From the NCBI GenBank assembly GCA_003163855.1, contig PLRJ01000159.1, forward strand, positions 57,639 to 121,638: a DNA stretch of 64,000 nt, given 5' to 3'. The notes under the pieces are model-generated. The model was given only the letters and a program-made list of their open reading frames with translations. It had not been told where the DNA came from and made no database searches. The stretch comes from Bryobacterales bacterium. Lineage in GTDB: Bacteria > Acidobacteriota > Terriglobia > Bryobacterales > Bryobacteraceae. A program made the position numbers and the translations under genes. Positions 27,771-37,711 of the stretch are shown in pieces. Numbering within the stretch: position 1 is the first letter of the stretch; the number at the start of each line of letters is the position of its first letter.

Positions 27771-29057
27771 GTGGCGCGCATTGTCCTGAATACGTTTGGA
27801 TCGTTCGGAGACATTCATCCCTATCTGGCGATTGCCATTGAGTTGCAGCGGCGGGGGCACATCGCTGTCATTGCGACCTCAGAAGTGTATCGGGCCAAAA
27901 TAAAGGCTGAAGGGGTGCAGTTCGCCGCCATTCGTCCTGACGTAGGCGAATTGATGGGCAACACAGCCTTTCTGGCAAAGCTCTGGCACCCCAAACTGGG
28001 CAGCATGTACCTGCTGCGCGACTATTTGCTGCCCGCCGTGAAGGAGGGCTATGAAGATTTGTCCGCAGCCTGCAGCGGTGCCGATTTTCTGCTTACGCAC
28101 GCCGCGGGCTACGCCGGCCCCCTTGTGGCTGAAAAATTGAAGCTCCGTTGGCTCTCGATTGCGTTGCAGCCCGCCATTTTGTTTTCGATTATGGACCCGC
28201 CGGTGCTAGCGGCTGCAACTTGGCTGCGTTATTTTTATGCGCTTGGAAATTGGCCCTTTGGCCTGCTGATGCATGGCGCCCGCTGGCAGACGCGCCGGTG
28301 GGCCAAGCCGGTGCTTGAGCTTCGCCGGCAACTGGGATTGCACACCGAAGTGAATCCGGTGATTGAGGGGCAGTTCTCGCCGTTCGGCACGCTGGCTCTG
28401 TTCTCGCCGCAATTTGCCGCGCCGCAACTGGATTGGCCGGTGAATATTCAGACCACCGGGTTTCTTTTCTATGATCGGCGAGGTGAGGGCTTTGGTCTTC
28501 CACCTGAACATCCCAGCGGGTTGAGCGAAGGTTTGAAGAAGTTCCTTGACTCTGGGCCGGCGCCGCTACTGTTTACGCTGGGTTCGTCCGCTGTTATGCA
28601 GCCAGGAAGTTTTTACACCGAAAGTGCGATGGCTGCGAAAGCTTTGGGGATGAGAGCCGTTATGCTGGTGGGCAAAGGCGAGAACGTTGCCGTTCAGCCG
28701 GATGATTCGCTTCATGTTGAGGAATACGCCTCTTATGCAGCGCTGATGCCGAGGTGTGCCGCCATCGTTCATCAGGGTGGGATTGGGACCGTGGCGCAGG
28801 CGCTGCGGTCTGGCCGGCCGATGCTGGTTGTGCCATGGGCGCACGATCAGCCGGACAATGCCGAGCGCCTGCGCGGGTTAGGCGTGGCGCGAGTACAGAA
28901 TCGCGGCAGTTACACGGCAGCCGCAGCGACGAAGCATTTACGCGAGCTTACGCGCAACGAAACTTATTCGCACAAAGCTGCGGCGCTGGCAAAAAGCATC
29001 AGTCAGGAAGATGGCCTGACCGTTACATGCAATGCGATTGAGGCGGCGCTCTCCTAG
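27771..29057 (+). CDS. Glycosyltransferase family 1 (UGT/MGT-like)
   Basis: A 428-residue GT-B fold glycosyltransferase. The N-terminus reads MARIVLNTFGSFGDIHPYLA, the GT28-like acceptor domain. The C-terminal donor-binding signature is AAIVHQGGIGTVAQALRSGR followed by PMLVVPWAHDQPDNAERL, the HxGxGT...QPxNA pattern of UDP-glycosyltransferases acting on lipids or small aglycones. The start is GTG 6 bp after the oxidoreductase stop, without a strong ribosome site, so coupling to the upstream gene is likely. The last 4 bp overlap the end of the convergent Rpn gene. Donor and acceptor are not predictable here. Confidence 0.9.
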   Translation: MARIVLNTFGSFGDIHPYLAIAIELQRRGHIAVIATSEVYRAKIKAEGVQFAAIRPDVGELMGNTAFLAKLWHPKLGSMYLLRDYLLPAVKEGYEDLSAACSGADFLLTHAAGYAGPLVAEKLKLRWLSIALQPAILFSIMDPPVLAAATWLRYFYALGNWPFGLLMHGARWQTRRWAKPVLELRRQLGLHTEVNPVIEGQFSPFGTLALFSPQFAAPQLDWPVNIQTTGFLFYDRRGEGFGLPPEHPSGLSEGLKKFLDSGPAPLLFTLGSSAVMQPGSFYTESAMAAKALGMRAVMLVGKGENVAVQPDDSLHVEEYASYAALMPRCAAIVHQGGIGTVAQALRSGRPMLVVPWAHDQPDNAERLRGLGVARVQNRGSYTAAAATKHLRELTRNETYSHKAAALAKSISQEDGLTVTCNAIEAALS

Positions 29058-29884
29058 GCCGCCCCGAACAACTCGTCAAGGCTCCTGGCGTCGAGTAAGC
29101 GGAGGTACAGGTCTTCTAGCTCTTCGACCTCAAGTTGCACAATCCGTTGATTCACCCAGTCGGGCGGTGTGCCAAACCGTTTCGAAACAAGCTTTTGAAA
29201 TAGAGCGCGCTCTCCTTCCACCCGGCCCTCGATCCTGCCGGCCGCCATTCCCTGTCGGATCATTGGCCCGTACAAATCGTGGTCCATAATATCGGTCAAA
29301 ATAGGCATATTCTGGCTCTCCTCTTTTATAAAACCACCCAGGCTGCGCAATCCAGCCAGGAGCGTCAACTCCTGCAAGGCTTGCGCGCGATTTGCCGGCC
29401 CACTGGCGGCGATTTTCTCTAAAATGCTGCGGACCGCTCGCCTGCCATCCGGTTGCCGCGCCAAAATACTAAGTATATTGTCATCCAGGCTGTCGCTTTC
29501 CAGCAAGTCCTTGCCGTCCAACTCCCGAATATCCACCATCTTGACCTCAAACGACAAGCCGCCCGCGGCAATCCGGTTCTTCATCCTCATGGGCGCTTCG
29601 CCCACGTATAAAACGAGTTGGCGCGGAAGACGCATGCATTTCAACTCAATGGCAACTAGATAGTCAAGCATGCGGAAAGCCATCCGCGCGTCGTTTGTGC
29701 TCTGCAGTTCCACGTGGAAGAGTGTGCTGTCCCGAGCCTCCCCCAACAAATCGGGCTGATGAGTACGCGCCTCCGGCAGATTGACGTTGAGAAACTTGGC
29801 CACCTCAAGTCCCATCAGTCGCGACAGGAAACCCGAGGCTCCGCGCGTGAGCAGGTTCTTCAGCGCGACATCGTATTTTTGCAT
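29054..29884 (-). CDS. Rpn-type PD-(D/E)XK nuclease (putative transposase-like protein)
   Basis: A 276-residue protein of the Rpn/recombination-promoting nuclease superfamily. The active-site pattern is visible as HQPDLLGEAR (D45) and LFHVELQSTND (E59-x-Q61), followed by RMLDYLVAIELKC. The C-terminus carries a DUF4351-like helical hairpin (LVSKRFGTPPDWV, EELEDLYLRLLDARSLDELF). Related proteins cleave DNA and stimulate RecA-independent recombination; many are orphan accessory genes. No inverted repeats or target duplications are seen, so it is not called an insertion sequence. It converges on the glycosyltransferase gene with a 4-bp overlap. Confidence 0.85.
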   Translation of the reverse strand: MQKYDVALKNLLTRGASGFLSRLMGLEVAKFLNVNLPEARTHQPDLLGEARDSTLFHVELQSTNDARMAFRMLDYLVAIELKCMRLPRQLVLYVGEAPMRMKNRIAAGGLSFEVKMVDIRELDGKDLLESDSLDDNILSILARQPDGRRAVRSILEKIAASGPANRAQALQELTLLAGLRSLGGFIKEESQNMPILTDIMDHDLYGPMIRQGMAAGRIEGRVEGERALFQKLVSKRFGTPPDWVNQRIVQLEVEELEDLYLRLLDARSLDELFGAA

Positions 29885-29932
29885 CCGCGAAGACGCAGTG
29901 CCCAGCCGCTCCGCGAAGTCTCAGCCAACCGA

Positions 29933-32900
29933 TCAGCGCTTCTTCCGAACCAGACGCCGAGCCTTCCTGACCACGCTGGGGTTCTCCGCAAAAGCCTCTT
30001 CAATCAGCGCTTCCTGCTGATCATGATGAACCTTGTGCGCGCCGGCAGCCGGGCTGGCCGCTGTGGTCCGCCCCACATAGCCAAGATTGCGCCGGGGAGC
30101 TCCGCTGTTTGGAGAAGGATTGATGATGGACTGCATCTGCTCTTCCACGAAGTACCAGGCACCCATGTTTTCCGGCTCTTCCTGCACCCAGAAGAGTTCA
30201 GCCGATTCGGGATAGCGCTGCAGGATATCCGTCAATCGCTGCAACGGGAATGGATACAGCTGTTCCATGCGCAGAATTGCCACATCATTGCGGCTGAGTT
30301 CTTCACGCTTGTTTACAAGGTCGTAATAGACTTTGCCTGAACAAATCAGCACCCGGCTCACATTGCGCCCAAGTACCTGACCGTCGCCCATCACTTCCTG
30401 GAAAGTGCCTGTGGCCAAGTCTTCCAGCTTAGAAGCAGCTTTGGCGTAACGCAACAAGAACTTCGGCGTAAAGATGATGAGCGGTTTTCGCATGCCCCGG
30501 CGGTCTGCGCCCCCATGCATCTGGCGCCGCAGCAAATGGAAATACTGGGCAGGCGTCGAGCAGTTGCAAATCTGCATATTGTTTTCGGCGCACAACTGCA
30601 AGAAACGTTCAATGCGCGCGCTGGAGTGTTCCGGTCCCTGACCTTCAAAGCCATGTGGGAGTAGCAGCACCAAGCCACTGGGCTGATTCCACTTGCACTC
30701 GGCCGAGACAATAAACTGATCGACAATAATCTGCGCACCGTTGACGAAGTCGCCGAACTGCGCTTCCCAAATAACCAGCGTCAGGGGGCTTGCCACGCTG
30801 TAGCCGAACTCAAAACCCATAACCGCAAATTCACTGAGTGAACTGTTATAGGCCTCAAACTTCGCCTGTTTCGGACTCAGATTCTGCAGCGGCAAATAGC
30901 CGGTGCCGGTTTCATAATCCAGAAATTCGAGATGCCGCTGTGTGAAGGTGCCGCGCTTGATGTCCTCGCCGCTCAGGCGCACGGGCGTCCCTTCTGTCAC
31001 CAGTGTGGCGAAGGCCAATGTCTCGGCGAAGCCCCAGTCTATGGGTGCTCCGTTGATCGCTTCGTGGCGCTTTTCCACCAGCGTCTTCAACTTGGGATGC
31101 AGATGAAACTCTGCCGGTAGGGTGGTGCACTTGGTTACTAAGTCAGCCAAAACCTCTTCCGACACCGCCGTGGAAGGAATCGGCTGCGCAATCTGTTCCG
31201 TCGCATTCGGCGCGAACTGCTCGATTTGAAATTCTTCGCGGTTCTTCCTGGCCTCATCGTAGGTCTGGCTCAACTCGGCGCGCACGCTAGAGCGGAGTGA
31301 GTCCACCTGCTCGGCAGGCACAAGCTTTTCGCGAATCACGCGTTCGCAATACTGCACGGCAACCGTGGGAGTCGCTTTAATCTTGCGATACATCACCGGC
31401 TGGGTATAGCTTGGATCGTCCGCTTCGTTATGACCCTGACGGCGGTAGCCAACGATGTCGATGACCACATCGCGTTTGAATTCCTGACGATAGGCATACG
31501 CGATCTGCGCTGCTCGCAGACACGCTTCCGGATCGTCGCCATTCACGTGAAAGACCGGAGCTTGAATCGAGAGCGCGACATCTGTGCAGTAGACGCTGCT
31601 ACGGCCATCCATTGGATCGGTTGTGAAGCCGAGTTGGTTGTTCGTAATGATGTGGATGGTACCGCCGGTTTTGTAACCATCCAGCTGCGAAAGCTGCAGT
31701 ACCTCAGCTACTACGCCCTGGCCGATGAAGGCTGCGTCGCCATGAATTAACACTGGAATCACACGTGCGCGCTTTTCATCGTTCAACCTGTCCTGCTTGG
31801 GCCGAACCAAACCTTCCACAACAGGATCAACGGCCTCTAGATGGCTTGGGTTGAAAGCAACCGAGACCAGGATTTCGCGTCCGATGCTGGAGTTAAACAC
31901 TCCGCTTGCGCCGAGGTGGTATTTCACGTCGCCCGCGCCCTGCACGCTATTTGGATCAGGCTCGCCATCGAACTCGGAAAATACCTGCGCCATCGATTTG
32001 CCGACAATATTCGCCAGCACGTTCAAACGTCCGCGGTGCGCCATGCCGATGACGGCTTCATTCGCGTTCTCGTTGGCGGCCCGCTCCAGCACTTCGTCTA
32101 GAACGACAATGGTGCTCTCCAAACCTTCCAGCCCGAAGCGCTTCTGCCCCACAAACCGGCTTTGGAGGAAGTGTTCAAACTCTTCAGCCTGAACCAGCCG
32201 GTTCAGAATGCGGTGACGTGTGGCCTCATCCAGCTTCCAGTTGTTGCGGGTGGCTTCCATCCGCTCCTGAAGCCACTGACGCTGCGCCGGATCGTCAATA
32301 TGCATGTACTCGATGCCGATAGATGCGCAGTAGGTCGTTTGAAGGCGGTCCAGAATTTCGCGCAGCGTTTCAAACGGCTGATTGTAAGGCGCAATAGCAC
32401 CGCTCGGCGCCTTTACCGCTCCTGACAAAAACGGGCGATCCAGATCCCACAACGTAAGCCCATAGGAAGTAGGATCCAGGTCGGGATGATAAGCCAGTTC
32501 GCCACCTAGCGGGTTGGTATTCGCCAGAAAATGCCCGCGCGTGCGATAGGAGTTGATCAGTTGAATGACGGCCGCTTCTTTGGCGACATCCGTGTTGATG
32601 GGCGCGCCGTAACGCGAAGGCGAAATCGGCGCGTCCACCTGCCATTTCAGCGGACGATAAGGTATCTTCAGCTCGCGGAAAGCAAGCTCATAGAAGTTAT
32701 CTTCGCCGAGCAGCATCTGCTGCAGTTTGGCGAGGAACGCACCCGATTCGGCGCCTTGAATAATGCGATGGTCGTAGGTGCAACTGACCATGACAACTTT
32801 GCTGAGGCCGAGTGTTGTGCGCGTTTCTTCGCTGGCGGCGGCAAACTCAGCCGGAAACTCAATGGCGCCAGTCGCGATAATGGCCCCTTGTCCTGGCATC

Positions 32901-33814
32901 AGGCGCGGCACAGAACCATAGGTGCCAACCGTTCCAGGATTTGTCAGCGAGATGGTGGTGCCCTCGAAATCAGGCACCGTTAACTTGTTGCTGCGCGCCC
33001 GCGCCACAATATCGTCGTAAGCGGCCACAAACTGGGCAAAGTTCATCCCATTGGCGTTCTTGATATTCGGCACTTTCAGGGAACGTGTGCCGTCTTTAGC
33101 CGCGATGTCGACCGCCAGGCCAATATTGACGTGGTCGCGCACCACGCGAAATGTTTCGCCGTTGTTTTCCGCGAAAGCATGGTTCAAGGAAGAGCTTCCC
33201 TTTAAGGCGCGCACTATCGCCCAAGCAATCAGATGGGTGAAACTCAACTTGCTCTTGCCATGAAGCGCGCGGTGCCGGTTGATGATGTTGCGGTTCTCTT
33301 CAATCACGCGGACCGGAATGCGGCGCTGCGAGGTAGCTACTGGAATCGCCAGACTCGCCGTCATGTTCTCGGCAATGCGGGCGGCGGCGCCACGCAGCGG
33401 AACCAATTGGTCACTTGCGCCCAGCGATTTTGCATCCTGCTTGGCAGGCGCAGCAGCGGCAGTTTTGGCGACGGCCGTATTGGTGGCGGCTGCGGGAGGT
33501 GGCGGGGCTGGGGATGGGGGCGGCACAGCGGAGGGCGCAGGAGCCACTACCGCTATAGGGGGAGGAGCCGGCGGCGCAGGAGGCTGCACTGGCTTCGGAG
33601 GGGCCGCCACCGGCGCTTCCGCATAGGTGCCGTTCGTCGCCTGTGCCGCTTGAGTTTCGCCGTTTCCGAGATGAGTCAACCCCTGCTGCTCAGCCTCGAT
33701 AAACAAATCGTTCCAACCATCGTCCACGCTGGTGCGGTCTAAACGAAACTGCTGGTAAAGTTCGTCCTCTAGCCAGCTATTAATTCCCAGCCCGGGTTCC
33801 TTGACATCTTGCAT
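29933..33814 (-). CDS. kgd: Multifunctional 2-oxoglutarate dehydrogenase/decarboxylase (fused E2-E1)
   Basis: A 1293-residue TCA-cycle protein in which an E2 succinyltransferase core is fused in front of the E1 subunit, the layout of actinobacterial Kgd/OdhA. The N-terminus (INSWLEDELYQQFRLDRTSV, DGWNDLF) is the E1-type docking helix. A Pro/Ala-rich linker covers about residues 70-120. The E2 core ends with CTYDHRIIQGAESG, whose His is catalytic. The thiamine-diphosphate E1 part has VIGMAHRGRLNVL, HGDAAFIGQGVVAEVLQLSQ and HEADDPSYTQP. No lipoyl domain is present, as in Kgd, so it must use the lipoyl domain of a separate E2. It is divergent from prfB. Confidence 0.93.
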   Translation of the reverse strand: MQDVKEPGLGINSWLEDELYQQFRLDRTSVDDGWNDLFIEAEQQGLTHLGNGETQAAQATNGTYAEAPVAAPPKPVQPPAPPAPPPIAVVAPAPSAVPPPSPAPPPPAAATNTAVAKTAAAAPAKQDAKSLGASDQLVPLRGAAARIAENMTASLAIPVATSQRRIPVRVIEENRNIINRHRALHGKSKLSFTHLIAWAIVRALKGSSSLNHAFAENNGETFRVVRDHVNIGLAVDIAAKDGTRSLKVPNIKNANGMNFAQFVAAYDDIVARARSNKLTVPDFEGTTISLTNPGTVGTYGSVPRLMPGQGAIIATGAIEFPAEFAAASEETRTTLGLSKVVMVSCTYDHRIIQGAESGAFLAKLQQMLLGEDNFYELAFRELKIPYRPLKWQVDAPISPSRYGAPINTDVAKEAAVIQLINSYRTRGHFLANTNPLGGELAYHPDLDPTSYGLTLWDLDRPFLSGAVKAPSGAIAPYNQPFETLREILDRLQTTYCASIGIEYMHIDDPAQRQWLQERMEATRNNWKLDEATRHRILNRLVQAEEFEHFLQSRFVGQKRFGLEGLESTIVVLDEVLERAANENANEAVIGMAHRGRLNVLANIVGKSMAQVFSEFDGEPDPNSVQGAGDVKYHLGASGVFNSSIGREILVSVAFNPSHLEAVDPVVEGLVRPKQDRLNDEKRARVIPVLIHGDAAFIGQGVVAEVLQLSQLDGYKTGGTIHIITNNQLGFTTDPMDGRSSVYCTDVALSIQAPVFHVNGDDPEACLRAAQIAYAYRQEFKRDVVIDIVGYRRQGHNEADDPSYTQPVMYRKIKATPTVAVQYCERVIREKLVPAEQVDSLRSSVRAELSQTYDEARKNREEFQIEQFAPNATEQIAQPIPSTAVSEEVLADLVTKCTTLPAEFHLHPKLKTLVEKRHEAINGAPIDWGFAETLAFATLVTEGTPVRLSGEDIKRGTFTQRHLEFLDYETGTGYLPLQNLSPKQAKFEAYNSSLSEFAVMGFEFGYSVASPLTLVIWEAQFGDFVNGAQIIVDQFIVSAECKWNQPSGLVLLLPHGFEGQGPEHSSARIERFLQLCAENNMQICNCSTPAQYFHLLRRQMHGGADRRGMRKPLIIFTPKFLLRYAKAASKLEDLATGTFQEVMGDGQVLGRNVSRVLICSGKVYYDLVNKREELSRNDVAILRMEQLYPFPLQRLTDILQRYPESAELFWVQEEPENMGAWYFVEEQMQSIINPSPNSGAPRRNLGYVGRTTAASPAAGAHKVHHDQQEALIEEAFAENPSVVRKARRLVRKKR

Positions 33815-33959
33815 GTGAGTGGTTTTGCGTGCGCGCGAGAGCCGGCGGGATTAATCACGTTAAAGCCGCTATACACCCGTACGCAGTTTTTCTTCCGTAT
33901 TTTTATTGTAACGAAGGTTGACGTATTTAAAAGCAGCAACACTGTAAACTATTGGACGA

Positions 33960-35097
33960 ATGACTCTTGAAGAGCTAGAAAGAGAATACGTTACGCTCCG
34001 GCAGCAGGGTGAAGCTGTTCGGAGCTATCTTTGACGCGCCACGCAAACTGGAAGAGATTAAGAAACTGGAAGTCGAAATTAACAACCCCGACTTCTGGAA
34101 TCAGCCCGAAAAAAGCCAGAAAATCATGCAGCAGCGTAAGCGGCTGGATGAATCCGTGCAGAGTTCAAACAGCGTTGCCGCCACTATTTCCGATGTAGAC
34201 ACGATGTTTGAACTGGCACGCGAAGGCGAGAATATTCTCCCCGACCTTGAGCGTGAACTTAAAGCCCTGTCGGCCCGTCTGGAATCGCTTGAAACCGGGA
34301 TGCTGCTGTCCGGCGAGAACGATCAGCGCGATGCCATCGTAGTGATCCATCCCGGCGCCGGCGGAACTGAAAGCCAGGACTGGGCGGAAATGCTATTGCG
34401 CATGTATCTGCGCTGGGCCGAGCGGCATGGCTATGAGTCCGTCATTACCGACCGTCTTGAAGGCGAAGGCGCAGGCATCAAATCCGCCACGGTTGAGATC
34501 AACGGCGAAAACATCTACGGCCAACTGCAGGCCGAAGTGGGAGTGCATCGCCTAGTTCGAATTTCGCCGTTCGACGCCAACGCGCGCCGCCACACTTCGT
34601 TCGCTTCTGTGTTCGTTTATCCGCAGATTGATGATGAAATCAACATCGACATCAAGCCTGACGATCTGAAAATCGATGTGTTTCGCGCCAGCGGCGCGGG
34701 CGGTCAGCATGTGAACCGAACCGAATCGGCCGTTCGCTTCACGCATCTGCCGACCGGGATTGTCGTGCAATGCCAGAATGAACGCTCGCAGCATAAGAAC
34801 CGCGCCAGCGCCATGAAACAGATGCGCGCCAAACTTTATGAATACGAGATGGAGAAGCGGCGCGTGGCCGATGCCAAGGTGGAAGAAGGCAAGCTAGAGA
34901 TTAACTTCGGCAGTCAGATTCGCAGCTATGTCCTGGCGCCTTACCGTCTGATAAAGGATCACCGGACGAAACTCTCTATCGGCGACGTGGACCGCGTGCT
35001 GGACGGTGACATGGATTCATTGATTCATGCTTACCTTGTTTGGCGCAAGACGGGTCGCGTTGCCGGCGATAGCGGCGGCGACGATCTGCCGGTTTAA
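33960..35097 (+). CDS. prfB: Peptide chain release factor 2, with programmed +1 frameshift
   Basis: The gene opens at ATG 33960 with 24 codons (MTLEELEREYVTLRQQGEAV, then RSYL) and meets an in-frame TGA at 34032. A +1 shift on CTT TGA C moves translation to GAC at 34033 and continues to 35097, giving about 378 residues. This is the classical RF2 autoregulation, in which scarce RF2 favours the shift. The GGQ motif is intact (RASGAGGQHVNRTESAVRF), as are the helical domain 1 and GAGGTESQDWAEML. RF2 recognises UGA and UAA and releases the peptide. It sits head-to-head with kgd and 7 bp before the Sua5 gene. Confidence 0.97.
34021..34035 (+). promoter_or_regulatory. RF2 programmed frameshift site
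   Basis: An internal Shine-Dalgarno-like GGAG (34021-34024) is followed by CTAT and the slippery CTT TGA C (34029-34035). This closely matches the known prfB element, in which the SD-like sequence sits 3-4 bases before the shift codon. The frame skips T34032. Confidence 0.95.
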
Positions 35098-35104
35098 ACG
35101 CGGC

Positions 35105-36010
35105 ATGCTGGTTCCGCCTACTGAAGATAATATCGCCCGCGCCGCCGGAATCATTCGTGGCGGTGGCATGGTGGCTTTCCCGACAGAAACCGTGTATGGT
35201 TTGGGCGCCAATGCCTTGGACGAAGCCGCGGTGGCGCGCATCTATGCCGCGAAGGAACGCCCCTTCGCCAGCCCGTTGATTGTTCATGTCGCGGACGAAG
35301 CTATGGCCCGCACGCTGACTACGGAGTGGCCCGATCTTGCGCAGAAGCTCTCCGCGAAGTTTTGGCCCGGACCACTGACCATGGTGATTGCTAAAGCCGC
35401 TATTGTGCCTGACCTGGTAACGGCCGGCCTTGATTCAGTGGGAATTCGGATGCCCGTTCATCCTGTCGCACTTTCGCTGATACGCGCTGCCGGTGTTCCT
35501 ATCGCGGCACCAAGCGCAAACCTCTTTACGCAGGTGTCTCCCACTTCGGCCCAGCATGTGCTTGCAAGTTTAGGCGGAAAGGTAGACATGATTCTGGATG
35601 GTGGGTCCACGCAAGTAGGCATTGAATCCACGGTCGTCTCGCTGCGGCGCAGTCCACCCATGGTGCTCCGTCCCGGCATGATTTTGCAGCATGATTTAGA
35701 GCACGCCACGGGAGTCCACTGGGAACGTGAGATTGACAAGCCGTCTATTGCCGAGTCGCCAGGGATGCATCCCAGGCACTACGCGCCCCGCACGCCGTTC
35801 TATGTCCTGCAGTCCGGCACGCACCCGGCGGAGGGCCGCGGAAAGATCATTGAAATGCCGCACCACAGTGGTGAATATGCCGCTCGCCTATACGCCGAGC
35901 TTCATAAGGCCGACTCTGAAGGTTGGGATTGGATTGCGGTCTATCAACCGCCCGACGCGCCCGAATGGGCAGGCATCCAGGATCGCCTGAAACGCGCCAG
36001 CCGGCGCTGA
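35105..36010 (+). CDS. tsaC: Threonylcarbamoyl-AMP synthase (Sua5/YwlC type)
   Basis: A 301-residue enzyme making threonylcarbamoyl-AMP from threonine, bicarbonate and ATP for the t6A37 modification of ANN-reading tRNAs. The YrdC core shows AAGIIRGGGMVAFPTETVYG, IYAAKERPFASPLIVHV, FWPGPLTMVI and PIAAPSANLFTQVSPT. The extra C-terminal Sua5 domain is present after the HPRHYAPRTPFYVL linker, so this is the long Sua5 form and not the short TsaC. The start at 35105 fits the alignment and leaves a 7-bp gap to prfB; upstream in-frame starts lie inside prfB. Likely cotranscribed with prfB. Confidence 0.95.
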   Translation: MLVPPTEDNIARAAGIIRGGGMVAFPTETVYGLGANALDEAAVARIYAAKERPFASPLIVHVADEAMARTLTTEWPDLAQKLSAKFWPGPLTMVIAKAAIVPDLVTAGLDSVGIRMPVHPVALSLIRAAGVPIAAPSANLFTQVSPTSAQHVLASLGGKVDMILDGGSTQVGIESTVVSLRRSPPMVLRPGMILQHDLEHATGVHWEREIDKPSIAESPGMHPRHYAPRTPFYVLQSGTHPAEGRGKIIEMPHHSGEYAARLYAELHKADSEGWDWIAVYQPPDAPEWAGIQDRLKRASRR

Positions 36011-36013
36011 TTG

Positions 36014-36670
36014 CTAAGCATTAACCAAGTCAAACACTTTGCGATGATCGCTCAAGAACTGTTCCAAGCCCTTTTCCGTAAGCGGATGGTGAAACATCTG
36101 CTGCATTACCTTGTAAGGCAGCGTCACGATATGAGCCCCGGCTTTTGCCGCTTGAATAACGCTCAGCGGGCCCCGCACTGAAGCTGCCAGCACTTGCGTC
36201 TTGTAATCGTAGTTACGATAGATGGTCATGATGTCATCTATCATTTCGATACCGGGCCAGCCGATATCATCCACGCGGCCCACAAAAGGACTCACAATGT
36301 AAGCACCAGCCTTGGCTGCAACCAAGGCCTGGGCAGCGCTGAAACAAAGCGTCACATTCGTCCGAATACCCTCTTTGACAAACGCAGCCACCGCTTTGAT
36401 GCCCTCAGGAATCAGCGGAACCTTCACCACGATATTCTTGTGAATAGCGGCCAAGCGGCGGCCTTCCACAATCATCTCCGGTGCAACCAGCGAAACGACT
36501 TCGGCGCTCACATCACCGTCGATGATGTCGCAAATCTTGCGGACTTGCTCTTGCACAGGAAAGCCCTCTTTGGCAATCAAGCTGGGGTTCGTGGTTACGC
36601 CATCGACAATGCCCCAGGAGGCCGCATCCTTCAGCTCGGCAAGGTTGGCCGAGTCCAGAAAAAACTTCAT
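36014..36670 (-). CDS. fsa: Transaldolase, fructose-6-phosphate aldolase-like (short class)
   Basis: A 218-residue TIM-barrel enzyme of the short transaldolase/FSA class. It begins [20 protein letters not shown], the characteristic start, so the longer upstream reading is rejected. TTNPSLIAK and [12 protein letters not shown] with Schiff-base Lys K83 are present, as is [20 protein letters not shown]. It transfers a dihydroxyacetone unit in the pentose phosphate pathway, or acts as an aldolase; sequence alone does not separate TalC from Fsa. It is convergent with the Sua5 gene (3-bp gap) and divergent from murB. Confidence 0.93.
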   Translation of the reverse strand: MKFFLDSANLAELKDAASWGIVDGVTTNPSLIAKEGFPVQEQVRKICDIIDGDVSAEVVSLVAPEMIVEGRRLAAIHKNIVVKVPLIPEGIKAVAAFVKEGIRTNVTLCFSAAQALVAAKAGAYIVSPFVGRVDDIGWPGIEMIDDIMTIYRNYDYKTQVLAASVRGPLSVIQAAKAGAHIVTLPYKVMQQMFHHPLTEKGLEQFLSDHRKVFDLVNA

Positions 36671-36722
36671 TAATCTTTTGATCGTAACAGAATGAGCGCT
36701 CTTGCCAGTCGCCTCTATAATC

Positions 36723-37694
36723 ATGACAATGCCAGTCCGCGCGGCCATTTTGGATCAACTTTTCGAGATACCTGGGCTCATTGTCACTCCTCAGGAGCCG
36801 CTGTCGCGCTACACGCGCTTCGCTATCGGTGGCCCTGCGGCGCTGCTTTGCGACACAGCCAGCGAATCTGCTTTTGTGGAAGCCTTGCGGCTGGTTCAGC
36901 AGGAACAATCGCCTTATGTCGTCATCGGTGGCGGAACAAATCTGGTGGTCAGCGACAAAGGCTTCGATGGCGTCGCCATTCGTTACACTGGCACGGAAAT
37001 AAAGAAGGATAGCAATTTGTTGCATGTCCAGGCGGGCGCGGTTCTGCAGGATGTCGTGGAGGAAAGCATCGCGCTGGGCTTAAAAGGTCTGGAGACCATG
37101 ACCGGCATTCCCGGTTACGTGGGCGGCGCGGTTTATGGGAACGCTGGCGCCTACGGCCGTTCTATTCACGAGATGGCGGAAGAAGTCCGCTTTACGCAGG
37201 CCGGCGCAATTAAAGTGTTCGATAACGCGCAATGCCGGTTCAGCTATCGGGACAGCACCTTCAAGCAGGACAAAACGCGCGTCATTCTATCTGCTACCTT
37301 GCGCCTGACCGAAGGCGATACCGCCGAATTGGCGCGAACCGCTGCCGAAATTCGGGCCATTCGCGATGAGAAATATCCCCCAACCATGAAGTGCGCCGGC
37401 AGTATTTTTAAGAACTTGCTCTACGCTAATCTTCCGCCGCACCTTCAGCAAATTCTACCCCCCAAAGTTGTTCGCGAAGGCAAAGTGCCTTCCGCCTGGT
37501 TCCTTGAACAGGTTGGCGTCAAAGGACTGCGGCACGGCGATATCCAGGTAGCCACTTATCACGCCAATCTGATTTATAACGACGGCGCGGGTACAGCGTC
37601 AGACCTGTTGTGGGTCATCCAAGAACTGAAAGCGCGGGTGCGTGCGAAATTTGATTTCGACCTGGAAGAAGAAGTACAGTACGTTGGGTTTTAA
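36723..37694 (+). CDS. murB: UDP-N-acetylenolpyruvoylglucosamine reductase
   Basis: The FAD enzyme that reduces UDP-GlcNAc-enolpyruvate to UDP-MurNAc, a committed step of peptidoglycan synthesis. Motifs are [34 protein letters not shown] (FAD pyrophosphate), [29 protein letters not shown] and [11 protein letters not shown] with the catalytic Ser. ATG 36723 was chosen; in-frame alternatives exist at 36702 (TTG) and 36729 (ATG), and none has a clear ribosome site. The protein is about 323 residues long. It is divergent from the transaldolase gene and convergent with vapC. Confidence 0.95.
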   Translation: MTMPVRAAILDQLFEIPGLIVTPQEPLSRYTRFAIGGPAALLCDTASESAFVEALRLVQQEQSPYVVIGGGTNLVVSDKGFDGVAIRYTGTEIKKDSNLLHVQAGAVLQDVVEESIALGLKGLETMTGIPGYVGGAVYGNAGAYGRSIHEMAEEVRFTQAGAIKVFDNAQCRFSYRDSTFKQDKTRVILSATLRLTEGDTAELARTAAEIRAIRDEKYPPTMKCAGSIFKNLLYANLPPHLQQILPPKVVREGKVPSAWFLEQVGVKGLRHGDIQVATYHANLIYNDGAGTASDLLWVIQELKARVRAKFDFDLEEEVQYVGF

Positions 37695-37711
37695 CTCTCT
37701 AAAGTAGAGCA

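Noticed and set aside
29054..29884. Insertion sequence
   Set aside because: The Rpn-type gene has no terminal inverted repeats or target duplication, and the family is a nuclease not tied to a defined element.
33918..33950. TTGACG with a TGTAAACT region as a prfB promoter
   Set aside because: Spacing of 18-19 bp and a very short leader before the start make it unconvincing.
33960..35097. prfB as a frameshifted pseudogene
   Set aside because: The interruption is the known programmed CTT-TGA-C site with a proper SD-like sequence, and both parts match RF2.
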